This document shows, in pieces, positions 23,596 to 31,373 of a stretch of 33,505 nt of DNA. Every line of letters starts with the position of its first letter. Positions within the stretch are counted from its first letter, which is position 1. The notes beneath the pieces are model-generated. The model saw nothing but the letters and a program-made list of their open reading frames with translations, did not search any database and was not told the DNA's origin. Both the position numbers and the translations under genes were made by a program. Location: positions 1-33,505 of the forward strand of contig CAXBLG010000030.1 in NCBI GenBank assembly GCA_963976395.1, read 5' to 3'. The stretch comes from UBA11612 sp963976395 (GTDB lineage: Bacteria > Pseudomonadota > Alphaproteobacteria > Rhodospirillales > Rhodospirillaceae).

Positions 23596-24234
23596 ATGAC
23601 ACCTCCTCCGGTCGCATCCTCTCGGCCCATTCCTAAAGATCACCGCGAAGGCGGCGGTGCTCTCGCTCGACCGAGCCGCGCCGATGCCGAGGCTGCGGCC
23701 CGCACCCTGATTCGCTGGACGGGCGATGACCCTGACCGGGAAGGCCTGCTCGACACCCCGGCCCGTGTGGTGCGTTCGTACGAAGAATTTTTCGTCGGAT
23801 ACTCACAAGATCCCGAAGAGATTCTGCGCACAACTTTCGAGGAAACCGAAGGCTACGACGAAATGGTTGTGCTCAAGAACATCGCGTTTGAGAGCCATTG
23901 CGAACACCACATGGTGCCGATCATAGGCAAGGCCAGCATTGCATACCTTCCCAACAATCGCGTTGTCGGAATTTCAAAACTAGTTCGCGTACTTGAAGCC
24001 TACGCAAAGCGCTTGCAAATTCAGGAAAAAATGACGGCTCAAATCGCCAACGCCATCAACGAGGTGCTCAGTCCCAAGGGCGTAGCTGTCGTGGTCGAAG
24101 CGGAACACCAGTGCATGACAACCCGCGGCGTGCAAAAGCCGGGTGTGTCCATGGTGACCTCGACGATGTTGGGTGCTTTCCGCGACGATGCATCAACGCG
24201 CCGTGAATTCTTGGCGTTTATAGGCCGAAATTAA
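23596..24234 (+). CDS. folE: GTP cyclohydrolase I
   Basis: This gene encodes 212 residues. It catalyses GTP to 7,8-dihydroneopterin triphosphate, the first step of folate/pterin synthesis. The zinc site is complete: Cys102 and His105 in ESHCEHHMVP, and Cys173 in EHQCMTTRG. GISKLVRVLEAYAKRLQ and GVQKPGVSMVTST are also canonical. The first ~25 residues are a variable tail (TPPPVASSRPIPKDHREGG). The gene runs in the same direction as metZ and apaG and converges on the lipoprotein gene at 24266; the 31-base gap shows no terminator. Confidence 0.96.
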   Translation: MTPPPVASSRPIPKDHREGGGALARPSRADAEAAARTLIRWTGDDPDREGLLDTPARVVRSYEEFFVGYSQDPEEILRTTFEETEGYDEMVVLKNIAFESHCEHHMVPIIGKASIAYLPNNRVVGISKLVRVLEAYAKRLQIQEKMTAQIANAINEVLSPKGVAVVVEAEHQCMTTRGVQKPGVSMVTSTMLGAFRDDASTRREFLAFIGRN

Positions 24235-24265
24235 AGAGACGGTGAAACGACGGAGCAGTGACCGA

Positions 24266-24871
24266 TCAGCGAACGTAGTCTCGCATCCCTTGATAGACAC
24301 GCGGGATCAACTCCTGATCTAGGCTGTCAAAAGCCTGCTTCACCATACCCGCCCACACAATCTGCTTGTCCGTTTCTGTGGCATCTTCCGGAACCGTATG
24401 CGTGTTCCAAGATTTACCGCTGGCCGACGCTACAACTTTGCCGCTGGCATCAACGATCTCCAATTCAACTTCCAGCGTGGCTTCGTATTTTGCCGACTGT
24501 TCTTTTTTGAAGGCCCCGCCAATACCGGTCTTTACAGGCAACAACTCTTCGGTCAGATCACCTTCTTTGATGGTTATGCGCAAGGCGCTGGGCGTATTGC
24601 CGGTCAGCTGGAATCTCTTGTCTGCCCAGATCTTGGCGGCAGACTGAAAGCTCACCGGCGAACGATGACCTACATGCGGATAGTCCCGCGACGGTGCGCC
24701 TGCAAAGTTCACGTCCACCGAAGTAGCATCGACGTTTACCACCGCGCTTGAGGCAAAGCTCACCTGCGTCGGCACCATGGGCGCCGGTGAAGAGCCGCAC
24801 GCGCTCAAGAGCGCGCCTGCCACAAAAGCGGCAGCAACATACTTTACTGATAGAAAATGTTTGCGGTTCAT
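24266..24871 (-). CDS. Predicted lipoprotein, unknown function
   Basis: This gene encodes 201 residues. The signal peptide MNRKHFLSVKYVAAAFVAG is followed by lipobox LLSAC, so the mature protein begins at Cys25 with GSSPAP. The body mixes strands and ends in a helix (KQAFDSLDQELIPRVYQGM); YEATLEVELEIVDASGKVVA looks like a beta-hairpin. I do not recognise a named family, though argF/hslO-linked lipoproteins of this size occur in Alphaproteobacteria. Its ATG overlaps the hslO stop by four bases, so it is translated from the argD-argF-hslO transcript. The envelope location is inferred from the lipobox. Confidence 0.85.
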   Translation of the reverse strand: MNRKHFLSVKYVAAAFVAGALLSACGSSPAPMVPTQVSFASSAVVNVDATSVDVNFAGAPSRDYPHVGHRSPVSFQSAAKIWADKRFQLTGNTPSALRITIKEGDLTEELLPVKTGIGGAFKKEQSAKYEATLEVELEIVDASGKVVASASGKSWNTHTVPEDATETDKQIVWAGMVKQAFDSLDQELIPRVYQGMRDYVR

Positions 24872-25854
24872 GAATGTTCACCTTTTTTCTCAGATCTATG
24901 CTTGGCGGCAAGAGTGTCGAGTTCACTCTCCGGGAAGGTATAACTTGCATGACAGAATTCACAGGTCATGCGCACCTCGCCGTCCACTGCAAAGGACTTC
25001 ATTTCCTGCACTGGAAATGAGGCAATTATACGTTCGCTGCGGCTCCGTGAACACCGGCACTGAGCTGACAGCAACTTTCCCGTCGTTACTCGCACATCCA
25101 CGGTACCATAAAGCCGCGCCAAAAGTTGAAGCGGAGATAACTCTAGGTCGAGCATCTCGGCATCGGTAAGGCTACCCAGCAGGATCACTGCGGCCCGCCA
25201 AGCATCTTCCATTTCCTCGGCATCGTAGTGCCGAACCCCACCGTCTTCGGGCATACGCTGAACGATCAGCCCGGCGGCTGACCATGCTTTGTCAGAACCG
25301 TTTGGCGGCTTTACCGCAATTTTCAATGCCGAATCCAACTGCTCCGACTGACGAAAATAGTGATGCACGGTGTCGGCTATGGACTCGCCCGCCAGATCAA
25401 CAATGCCTTGATAGCGTTCGGTGTCCGGCCCTTGATCAACCGTAAATGCGAGGTGGCCTCCGATTCCAAGCAACCGAGGACGCGCACCCTCAAGCCTCGG
25501 TCGAGCCATCTCGGCAGCGAGTTCATCTTCATCAAACTTCACGCAGCCACGCAAAGCACCGTCACTGGTGACGTCCACCACCAGGGTGCGTACCGGGCCT
25601 TGTCCCTGAATTTGGAATGTGAAGACACCTTCGTACTTCAGACCACCGGCGAGCGCGACCGCAGCAACCATGGATTCGGCAAGAAGCGCCGCAATGGGTG
25701 CAGGATCGTTGTGCCGCACAAGAATTTCGGTCGCCGAGGCCGTCAGCCGCACCAGACGTCCGCGAAATGCGCCTTCGTTGATCAAAAAGGGAAGGCAAAC
25801 ATCGCCCTCAGCTTCATAAACAGCGGATTTATCCGCCGTCATGTCAGGCACCAC
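24868..25854 (-). CDS. hslO: Redox-activated chaperone Hsp33
   Basis: This gene encodes 328 residues. Hsp33 holds unfolding proteins under oxidative stress in the cytoplasm. The C-terminal zinc/redox switch is complete: Cys266 and Cys268 (CRC), then Cys298 and Cys301 (CEFC), the CxC-xn-CxxC pattern. The N-terminal domain has FLINEGAFRGRLVRLTAS and LLAESMVAAVALAGGLKYEG. The start overlaps the argF end by 16 bases and the stop overlaps the lipoprotein start by four, so the genes are tightly coupled. The argF-hslO order is common in Alphaproteobacteria. Confidence 0.96.
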   Translation of the reverse strand: MVPDMTADKSAVYEAEGDVCLPFLINEGAFRGRLVRLTASATEILVRHNDPAPIAALLAESMVAAVALAGGLKYEGVFTFQIQGQGPVRTLVVDVTSDGALRGCVKFDEDELAAEMARPRLEGARPRLLGIGGHLAFTVDQGPDTERYQGIVDLAGESIADTVHHYFRQSEQLDSALKIAVKPPNGSDKAWSAAGLIVQRMPEDGGVRHYDAEEMEDAWRAAVILLGSLTDAEMLDLELSPLQLLARLYGTVDVRVTTGKLLSAQCRCSRSRSERIIASFPVQEMKSFAVDGEVRMTCEFCHASYTFPESELDTLAAKHRSEKKGEHS

Positions 25855-26744
25855 AAAAGCACCCCCTTTTGTGCATGCAGCCGGTTACCCGCCTCATCCC
25901 AGATCACCGAGCGCGGCCCGTCGATTACCGCTTCGGTCACTTCCTCGCCGCGGTGAGCCGGTAGGCAATGCATAAAAACCGCATCGGGTTTTGCATGCGC
26001 CATCAAGGCTTCATTCACCTGAAACGGCGCGAGTTCGTTATGCTTATCGGCGGCATCGTCGCCCATGGACACCCACGTATCCGTGACCACACAATCAGCT
26101 CCCTTGGCGGCTGCTTGCGGATCTGTTCCCACGCTGATCTGCGCCCCTTTGCCGCGCGCCCAGGCCACAGCGCTCTCAGACGGCAGGAGTGTATCCGGAC
26201 AGGCAAGTCGCAGTTCGAAGCCGAACTGCGCCGCCGCATGAATCCAACTTGTCGCGACGTTGTTGCCATCGCCCGACCAAGCAACCACCGATCCTTTGAT
26301 AGGCCCCTTGTGTTCTTCAAACGTCAGAATATCGGCCATGATCTGGCAAGGATGTGACTCGTCCGTCAGTCCGTTGATAACCGGCACCGTCGCATACTCG
26401 ACCAGATCGCGCAGCTTATCGGGAGACGACGTGCGGATCATGATCGCATCGACATAACGCGAAAGAACCCGCGCAGTATCGGCAATGGATTCTCCGCGAC
26501 CGATCTGAGTTTCTTGCGGCGACAACGTCACCACCGACCCACCGAGCTGCTGCATACCTACCTGAAAAGACACGCGTGTGCGCGTCGATGGTTTTTCAAA
26601 CAACATCGCCAGCGTTTTGCCTGCAAGAGGCAAGGGCGTGCCTGCACCATTCTTCTTGACGGACTCCGCGCGTGTCAAAATGCCGCGCAACGTCTCTGGG
26701 GCCAGCATATCAAGATCGAGAAAATGCTTGAGGTCTTTAGTCAT
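25839..26744 (-). CDS. argF: Ornithine carbamoyltransferase
   Basis: This gene encodes 301 residues. It forms citrulline from ornithine and carbamoyl phosphate in arginine synthesis. Carbamoyl-phosphate site: FEKPSTRTRVSF (STRTR at 53-57) and HPCQIMADIL (131-140). Ornithine site: MHCLPAHRGEE (258-268), and DTWVSMGDD (222-230), which carries the WVSMG loop. Length and motifs are standard. It follows argD by 29 bases and overlaps hslO. It is preferred over aspartate carbamoyltransferase because of HCLPAHRG. Confidence 0.97.
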   Translation of the reverse strand: MTKDLKHFLDLDMLAPETLRGILTRAESVKKNGAGTPLPLAGKTLAMLFEKPSTRTRVSFQVGMQQLGGSVVTLSPQETQIGRGESIADTARVLSRYVDAIMIRTSSPDKLRDLVEYATVPVINGLTDESHPCQIMADILTFEEHKGPIKGSVVAWSGDGNNVATSWIHAAAQFGFELRLACPDTLLPSESAVAWARGKGAQISVGTDPQAAAKGADCVVTDTWVSMGDDAADKHNELAPFQVNEALMAHAKPDAVFMHCLPAHRGEEVTEAVIDGPRSVIWDEAGNRLHAQKGVLLWCLT

Positions 26745-26773
26745 GTCGCCTCGCTTCCTTGTCTGGCGCGCAA

Positions 26774-27949
26774 CTAGCTCGCCAACTCAGCGGCCGATTT
26801 ATCGAGGATGGCGATGGCGGCGTCGATTTCCGCATCGCCGATGATCAGCGGCGGCAACAACCGCAACACGTTGTCTCCGGCCGGCACCGTCAGCATGCCG
26901 TTGGCCAGGACCTTAGCGACAACGTCCGTATTGGTCTTTTTGCACTTGAGGCCGATCATCAAGCCTTTGCCGCGTACACATTCGAAAACGGCGTCATGTT
27001 TGGCAACCAACGCCTCGAGTTTGGCCCATAGCTTGTCCGCCGTCTGCACGACCCCGTCCATGAACCCCGGCGCCATCAGCACATCCATCACAGCATTGGC
27101 CGCTGCCATGGCCAGCGGATTGCCGCCGAAGGTCGATCCGTGAGTCCCCGCGGTCATAAATTGTGCCGCGCGATCGGTCGCAAGACACGCCCCGACCGGA
27201 AAGCCGCCGCCGAGGCCCTTGGCAAGCGCCATAAGGTCCGGTGTCGTATCCGCCCATTCGTAAGCGAATAGTTTTCCGGTGCGGCCGAGACCCGTTTGAA
27301 CTTCATCAAAAATCAACAGCAACCCGAATTCATCGGCCATGGCCCGAAGGCCTTTGAGATATTCAATATCGGCCGGAAAAATACCGCCTTCTCCCTGCAC
27401 GGGTTCAACCACCACCGCAGCGGTTTGCGGCGTAATCGCTGCACGCGCTTCATTCAAATTGCCAAAGGCCACTTGATCGAAGCCGTCCATTTTGGGCGCA
27501 AAACCGTCTAGATGTTTTTCTTGGCCACCGGCGGCGATGGTCGCCATTGTCCTGCCATGAAATCCGCCTCGGGTGGTAATAACCCGGTATTTGTTTTTCT
27601 CACCTTGCGCTTGATGAAAACGCCGCGCGGTTTTCAGCGCGCATTCCATGGCTTCCGCGCCCGAGTTGCAGAAAAACACCGTGTCGGCGAAGGAGTTAGC
27701 CACCAACCGGTCCGCCAATTTTTCCTGACCTGCAATCCTGTACAGGTTGGATGTATGCCACAGCTTGTCCGCCTGGTCCTTCAGCGCGGCCACCAAATGT
27801 GGATGCGCGTGGCCAAGAGCGGTTACTGCAATGCCCGATCCGAAATCAAGAAAGCGGCGGCCGTCGGTTGTGATCAACCACGCCCCCTCACCCCGTTCAA
27901 AAACTAAATCGGTCCGCCCATAGGTGGGCATCACTGCGGAAATGTTCAC
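26774..27949 (-). CDS. argD: Acetylornithine aminotransferase
   Basis: This gene encodes 391 residues from a GTG; an ATG six codons in (27931) is a possible alternative, but AVMPTYGRTD fits the family start. It is a class III PLP aminotransferase: NSGAEAMECALKTAR (95-109), IFDEVQTGLGRTGKLFAYE (213-231) and LMALAKGLGGGFPVGA with PLP Lys244. It converts N-acetylglutamate semialdehyde to N-acetylornithine. It heads the argD-argF-hslO-lipoprotein group. The 131-base gap upstream contains a terminator for the preceding gene, so argD should have its own promoter within 27950-28011, which I could not define. Confidence 0.95.
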   Translation of the reverse strand: MNISAVMPTYGRTDLVFERGEGAWLITTDGRRFLDFGSGIAVTALGHAHPHLVAALKDQADKLWHTSNLYRIAGQEKLADRLVANSFADTVFFCNSGAEAMECALKTARRFHQAQGEKNKYRVITTRGGFHGRTMATIAAGGQEKHLDGFAPKMDGFDQVAFGNLNEARAAITPQTAAVVVEPVQGEGGIFPADIEYLKGLRAMADEFGLLLIFDEVQTGLGRTGKLFAYEWADTTPDLMALAKGLGGGFPVGACLATDRAAQFMTAGTHGSTFGGNPLAMAAANAVMDVLMAPGFMDGVVQTADKLWAKLEALVAKHDAVFECVRGKGLMIGLKCKKTNTDVVAKVLANGMLTVPAGDNVLRLLPPLIIGDAEIDAAIAILDKSAAELAS

Positions 27950-28014
27950 GACTTCGCCCCTACTGCTTGGTGACGACTATTGTTGGGCTCCATGCCCCGG
28001 CACACACTGAAACG

Positions 28015-28045
28015 GAAAAAAGTAAAGGGCGGCCACTGACCGCCC
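28015..28045 (-). terminator. Rho-independent terminator after the SMR transporter gene
   Basis: On the minus strand GGGCGG and CCGCCC form a six-bp stem around a seven-base loop (28027-28045), followed by a T-rich stretch (complement of A-rich 28015-28026). It would end transcription of the ABC permease/SMR pair before argD. Confidence 0.8.
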
Positions 28046-28080
28046 AAGACCCGGGATTCATACGCCAAACAGCGCTGTTG

Positions 28081-28416
28081 TCAACGGTTCACGGTGCCAG
28101 AGAACAGATTCATCACCAATATGCCGCATAAGATAAGCGCCATGCCGATGATCGCGGGCAAATCCAGTGTTTGCTTGTAAATAAGCCATCCGAAAAGCGA
28201 AATCAGCACGATTCCAAGCCCGGACCAGATCGCATAGCTTACGCCCACGGGGATGACCCTCAGGGTCAACGACAAGCAATAAAAGGCGACTGCATATCCG
28301 ACGACAACGACCAGCGATGGCCAGGGGCGGGTAAATCCTTCTGCTGCTTTCAGCGCCGTTGTCCCGATCGTTTCCGCGATCACGGCAATCAACAGATAGG
28401 TATAAGCTGCCGCCAT
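28081..28416 (-). CDS. Small multidrug resistance (SMR/EmrE-like) transporter
   Basis: This gene encodes 111 residues with four predicted helices. The essential membrane glutamate is present as Glu15 in YLLIAVIAETIGTTALKA, with SYAIWSGLGIVLISLFGW as the conserved third-helix region. SMR proteins work as antiparallel dimers in the inner membrane and exchange protons for cationic drugs or guanidinium-type compounds. Which subtype this is cannot be settled by eye. It starts one base after the permease gene ends, so the two are probably co-transcribed. A terminator follows. Confidence 0.92.
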   Translation of the reverse strand: MAAAYTYLLIAVIAETIGTTALKAAEGFTRPWPSLVVVVGYAVAFYCLSLTLRVIPVGVSYAIWSGLGIVLISLFGWLIYKQTLDLPAIIGMALILCGILVMNLFSGTVNR

Positions 28417-28417
28417 G

Positions 28418-29245
28418 TCAGGCCTTCAGTTTGTAGCCGCTTTTAACGACGAGATACGTCCAGACAAAGATCGCCATATTGACCGCGACCATGACGACAA
28501 GGCCAATCAGCGGCTGGCTGGAATCTTGTCCCAAAAAGCCGTAGCGAAATCCGTCGATATTGTAGAAGAACGGATTGTAATGCGCCATGAACTGCGCCCA
28601 TTCCGGCAATCGGTCGATGGTGTAGAACGTGCCGGATAAAAATGTGAGCGGCGTAACAATGAAATTCGTCACCGCAGCCATATGGTCGAACTTATCCGCC
28701 CATACAGCCGTCAAAATGCCCGCCATGGACATGAACAAACATCCGGCCACCGCATGGAAAATAACAAAGCCGATATGATGCAAGTGAAACTCGGCAAACG
28801 ACATCATCACAATGCCCGCCACAATGCCCACTATAAGCCCGCGCGTAACGCCGCCCAAGGTCCAGGCCACGGTCAATTCCATGGCGCTGAGCGGCGGCAT
28901 CAGCACATCCACAATATTGCCCTGCACTTTTGAGACCAAAATAGACGACGACGTATTGGCGAAAGCGTTCTGGATCATGGTCATGATGACCAGGCCCGGC
29001 ACCAAAAAATCCTCGAAAGGGTAGCCTGCAACAATCGTGCTGCCGCGCCCGAAAGCGAACACCATCACCAGCAAGAACATCATGCCCGTAATCACCGGCG
29101 CAAACACCGTTTGGAACAGCACCTTCCAGAACCGCCGCACCTCTTTGAGGTACAACTCCCACATGCCGCGCCAATTTATGGCGCCCATGGTGCGAGGATG
29201 TGGAATGGTAAAATTTAAATCCGGGACAGAAGACTTTTCGTGCAT
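28418..29245 (-). CDS. ABC-2 type transporter permease
   Basis: This gene encodes 275 residues. Six hydrophobic helices and the ABC-2 pattern are visible: LYLKEVRRFWKVLFQTVFAP at the N-terminus, a central NIVDVLMPPLSAMELTVAW, and PLTFLSGTFYTIDRLPEWAQ, the conserved loop before the last helices, with YNPFFYNIDGFRYGF. Such permeases export polysaccharides, drugs or lipids with a separate ATPase. The partner ATPase is not in the window. Met20 (AINWRGMW) is an alternative start. It is followed by the SMR gene after one base. No Shine-Dalgarno is seen for the first ATG. Confidence 0.9.
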   Translation of the reverse strand: MHEKSSVPDLNFTIPHPRTMGAINWRGMWELYLKEVRRFWKVLFQTVFAPVITGMMFLLVMVFAFGRGSTIVAGYPFEDFLVPGLVIMTMIQNAFANTSSSILVSKVQGNIVDVLMPPLSAMELTVAWTLGGVTRGLIVGIVAGIVMMSFAEFHLHHIGFVIFHAVAGCLFMSMAGILTAVWADKFDHMAAVTNFIVTPLTFLSGTFYTIDRLPEWAQFMAHYNPFFYNIDGFRYGFLGQDSSQPLIGLVVMVAVNMAIFVWTYLVVKSGYKLKA

Positions 29246-29290
29246 ACCGTATATCTAGCACATTATGTTAGGGATTGAAGGATGTCCGAT

Positions 29291-30550
29291 TCAGAAATGC
29301 CGGGCCAGCCGCAAAGTCACGAATCCATCACCCTTGAATCCGGCAAGAGCATTTTGACTGTTAACGTTGGCGAAAAACCGGCCTTCCAATTCCGCCGTCC
29401 AATCCTGGCCGAGCCGCCGCTGCGCTTCAATAAACAGGGACGTTGAACCGTCATTCACATCGATCACCGCGCCGCCCAAAATTTGGGTATCTTGCATATC
29501 GTTCGCTGCAAGGCGGGCACCGAAGAATAGATCTTCGTCAAAAGGCGTCAGCGGCGCGGGCGTTTCAAACGGGATCAAACCTTGGGCCAAGCGCGGGTCC
29601 GCAAATGAAAAACTTTCCCGCCCATCGTAGTGAAACTCGGTAAGCAAGCCCAAATCCCAATCCGAACCCGCGATTTGATACAGCGTATATTCCACACCGC
29701 CCGATACGGCCACAAAAGCATCCCGGTAACCGTCGCGCCCCATGGCCTCCAGCTTCCACAACGTCGCATCAGACGTATACTGCACCGCCAGTCCCACCTG
29801 GGTAATCTGGTCGTAAATAGGCCGTAGCGCTGTCCCCGTCGCGTTGAGGGCAAGCCGGGGTTCCCGCGACGTGCCGTGAAACACCGATAAGCTCATATCG
29901 ACATCGCCAAAATAATTCGAATAGCGCGCCGCTAGATCTATGTGCCCGTGCCGTGCAGGCGATTCAAACAGCACATCGTCGTCATCAACCAACAGCGCCC
30001 CACGCAAGCGGCCATCGATACCCGGAAAGGCACGCTCGCGGAAGCCCGACATGACAAACAGGTCCAACTGCCCCCAATCTTGGAACAGCGACAGTTTGAC
30101 CATCGGCTGGCCCAGCTTGTCCTCGCCGTCGATGTCTTCCAGTCCGTCATCCTGATTGATGATATCGATCAGGTGTCGCGATTCCATCACGCCCCAGAAC
30201 ACCTTACCGAGCCCCACCAGCAGGTCGAATTCATCGCCGATATAACGAACATAAGCTTCGCGCAGATCGCCGTGAGACCGCTCCTCATCCTGGGCATCAA
30301 AGCGCACGAACGGAACAAACACCGCCTGGACAGTGCGCGCCTCATTTTCCCAGCGCACATCACCTTCCAGGGTGGCCGAGGTTTGAAAGTGCTTGAGTTG
30401 ACCTGGAAGGGCTGGTTTTTCCGGAAAGGCCCGTCCCTCAAGGCCGAGGACACCGCCCAGTTCCAGCTCGCCCGCAAGGGCAGGCCGGGCCGAGCTACAC
30501 GCGAACACCAAGACCGCCGCGAGCGCGACGCGGGGTAAACAAAAATGCAC
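29291..30550 (-). CDS. Outer-membrane beta-barrel protein of an MMPL/LolA-like cassette
   Basis: This gene encodes 419 residues from a GTG at 30550. I chose it because AGGGAG lies nine bases upstream, it is 13 bases after the previous stop, and it gives a clean signal peptide (VHFCLPRVALAAVLVFACSS... cut after ALA). A longer frame from 30637 would bury that peptide. The mature protein has alternating strands throughout (YVRYIGDEFDLLVGLGKVFW, EAQRRLGQDWTAELEGRFF) and ends in RLARHF, with the terminal Phe typical of Omp barrels. I cannot name the family with certainty. Linkage to an MMPL exporter and a LolA-like protein suggests the outer-membrane part of a lipid or lipophile export route. Confidence 0.83.
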   Translation of the reverse strand: MHFCLPRVALAAVLVFACSSARPALAGELELGGVLGLEGRAFPEKPALPGQLKHFQTSATLEGDVRWENEARTVQAVFVPFVRFDAQDEERSHGDLREAYVRYIGDEFDLLVGLGKVFWGVMESRHLIDIINQDDGLEDIDGEDKLGQPMVKLSLFQDWGQLDLFVMSGFRERAFPGIDGRLRGALLVDDDDVLFESPARHGHIDLAARYSNYFGDVDMSLSVFHGTSREPRLALNATGTALRPIYDQITQVGLAVQYTSDATLWKLEAMGRDGYRDAFVAVSGGVEYTLYQIAGSDWDLGLLTEFHYDGRESFSFADPRLAQGLIPFETPAPLTPFDEDLFFGARLAANDMQDTQILGGAVIDVNDGSTSLFIEAQRRLGQDWTAELEGRFFANVNSQNALAGFKGDGFVTLRLARHF

Positions 30551-30563
30551 GTACGGAAACTCC

Positions 30564-31373
30564 CTAGCGAACGCGCTCCAACACGCCCTTAACAAAATCA
30601 TTCTCGGCAAGCCCGGTCTTAAACTCGTAGGCGCCATAGACCAGATCGGTGGTTTTGCCGTTCTGATGATTAACCATGCTCAAAGTCTGAGCGCGCCACA
30701 CACCATCGTAATTTTGGTAATCCTTAAGCGTTAAGGTTTTCAGCAAGTCGCCTTTGCGATCATAAAATTCCAACTTGCGCGCTTGAAACACGTCCTGATC
30801 GATCCAGGCAATTTGTTTTGTGTAACCGGAATTCTCGTACTGCGGAATGCGCTCAAGAACATCCATCTTCACGCCATCAACCGTTTCCTCGCGCAAATAT
30901 TTGTACGTAAATTTTCCCAGCTCCGTCGTCGTGAAGTCTTCAAAGGCGAATTCCGACCCGACAAACGGACCGGATTTATTGGCCGAGGAAATGCGCTTCA
31001 CCCGCTTGAGCGCCGGCAAAAACAGCCATTGATCATCAGGTTCAAGAATTTGGGCGTGGGAGAGCAGTGCCGTGCCTTCCACATCTCTGGGGCTGTCGAA
31101 AATCACCAGAGACTTATCACCCACCTCTTCACTGACTTTCTCTAACGTACGGAACGAAAGCTCGCGAACGGACTCTTGACCCGCCGCATTGCGCAACACC
31201 ATCTTGGCCGAGACGCGACTATCGCCGAACCCGACATCACTGCGGTCGGACCGGGCGGCAACCTCAAACCCTTTTTGCACTTCCGGCGCGTCTTGAGAGA
31301 GCGCGGGCGCGGTCCCCAGGGCCGCAACCAATCCCAAAGTGACGAGGGCCTTAAGCTGTTTGGAGTAGTTCAT
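30564..31373 (-). CDS. LolA-like outer-membrane lipoprotein-sorting protein
   Basis: This gene encodes 269 residues from the ATG at 31373, which has AAAGGAGAG just upstream; a longer frame to 31472 lies inside the exporter gene. The signal peptide is MNYSKQLKALVTLGLVAALG with a cut near APALSQ. The body matches LolA-like proteins that accompany MMPL exporters: KSLVIFDSPRDVEGTALLSH, DQWLFLPALKRVKRISSANK, FVGSEFAFEDFTT and DGVWRAQTLSMVNHQNGK. It should act in the periplasm as a carrier for lipids between the exporter and the outer membrane. It overlaps the exporter end by 23 bases. Confidence 0.9.
   Translation of the reverse strand: MNYSKQLKALVTLGLVAALGTAPALSQDAPEVQKGFEVAARSDRSDVGFGDSRVSAKMVLRNAAGQESVRELSFRTLEKVSEEVGDKSLVIFDSPRDVEGTALLSHAQILEPDDQWLFLPALKRVKRISSANKSGPFVGSEFAFEDFTTTELGKFTYKYLREETVDGVKMDVLERIPQYENSGYTKQIAWIDQDVFQARKLEFYDRKGDLLKTLTLKDYQNYDGVWRAQTLSMVNHQNGKTTDLVYGAYEFKTGLAENDFVKGVLERVR

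Noticed and set aside
30551..30637. Longer start for the beta-barrel gene
   Set aside because: It overlaps the LolA-like gene and hides the signal peptide; the GTG at 30550 has a good Shine-Dalgarno.
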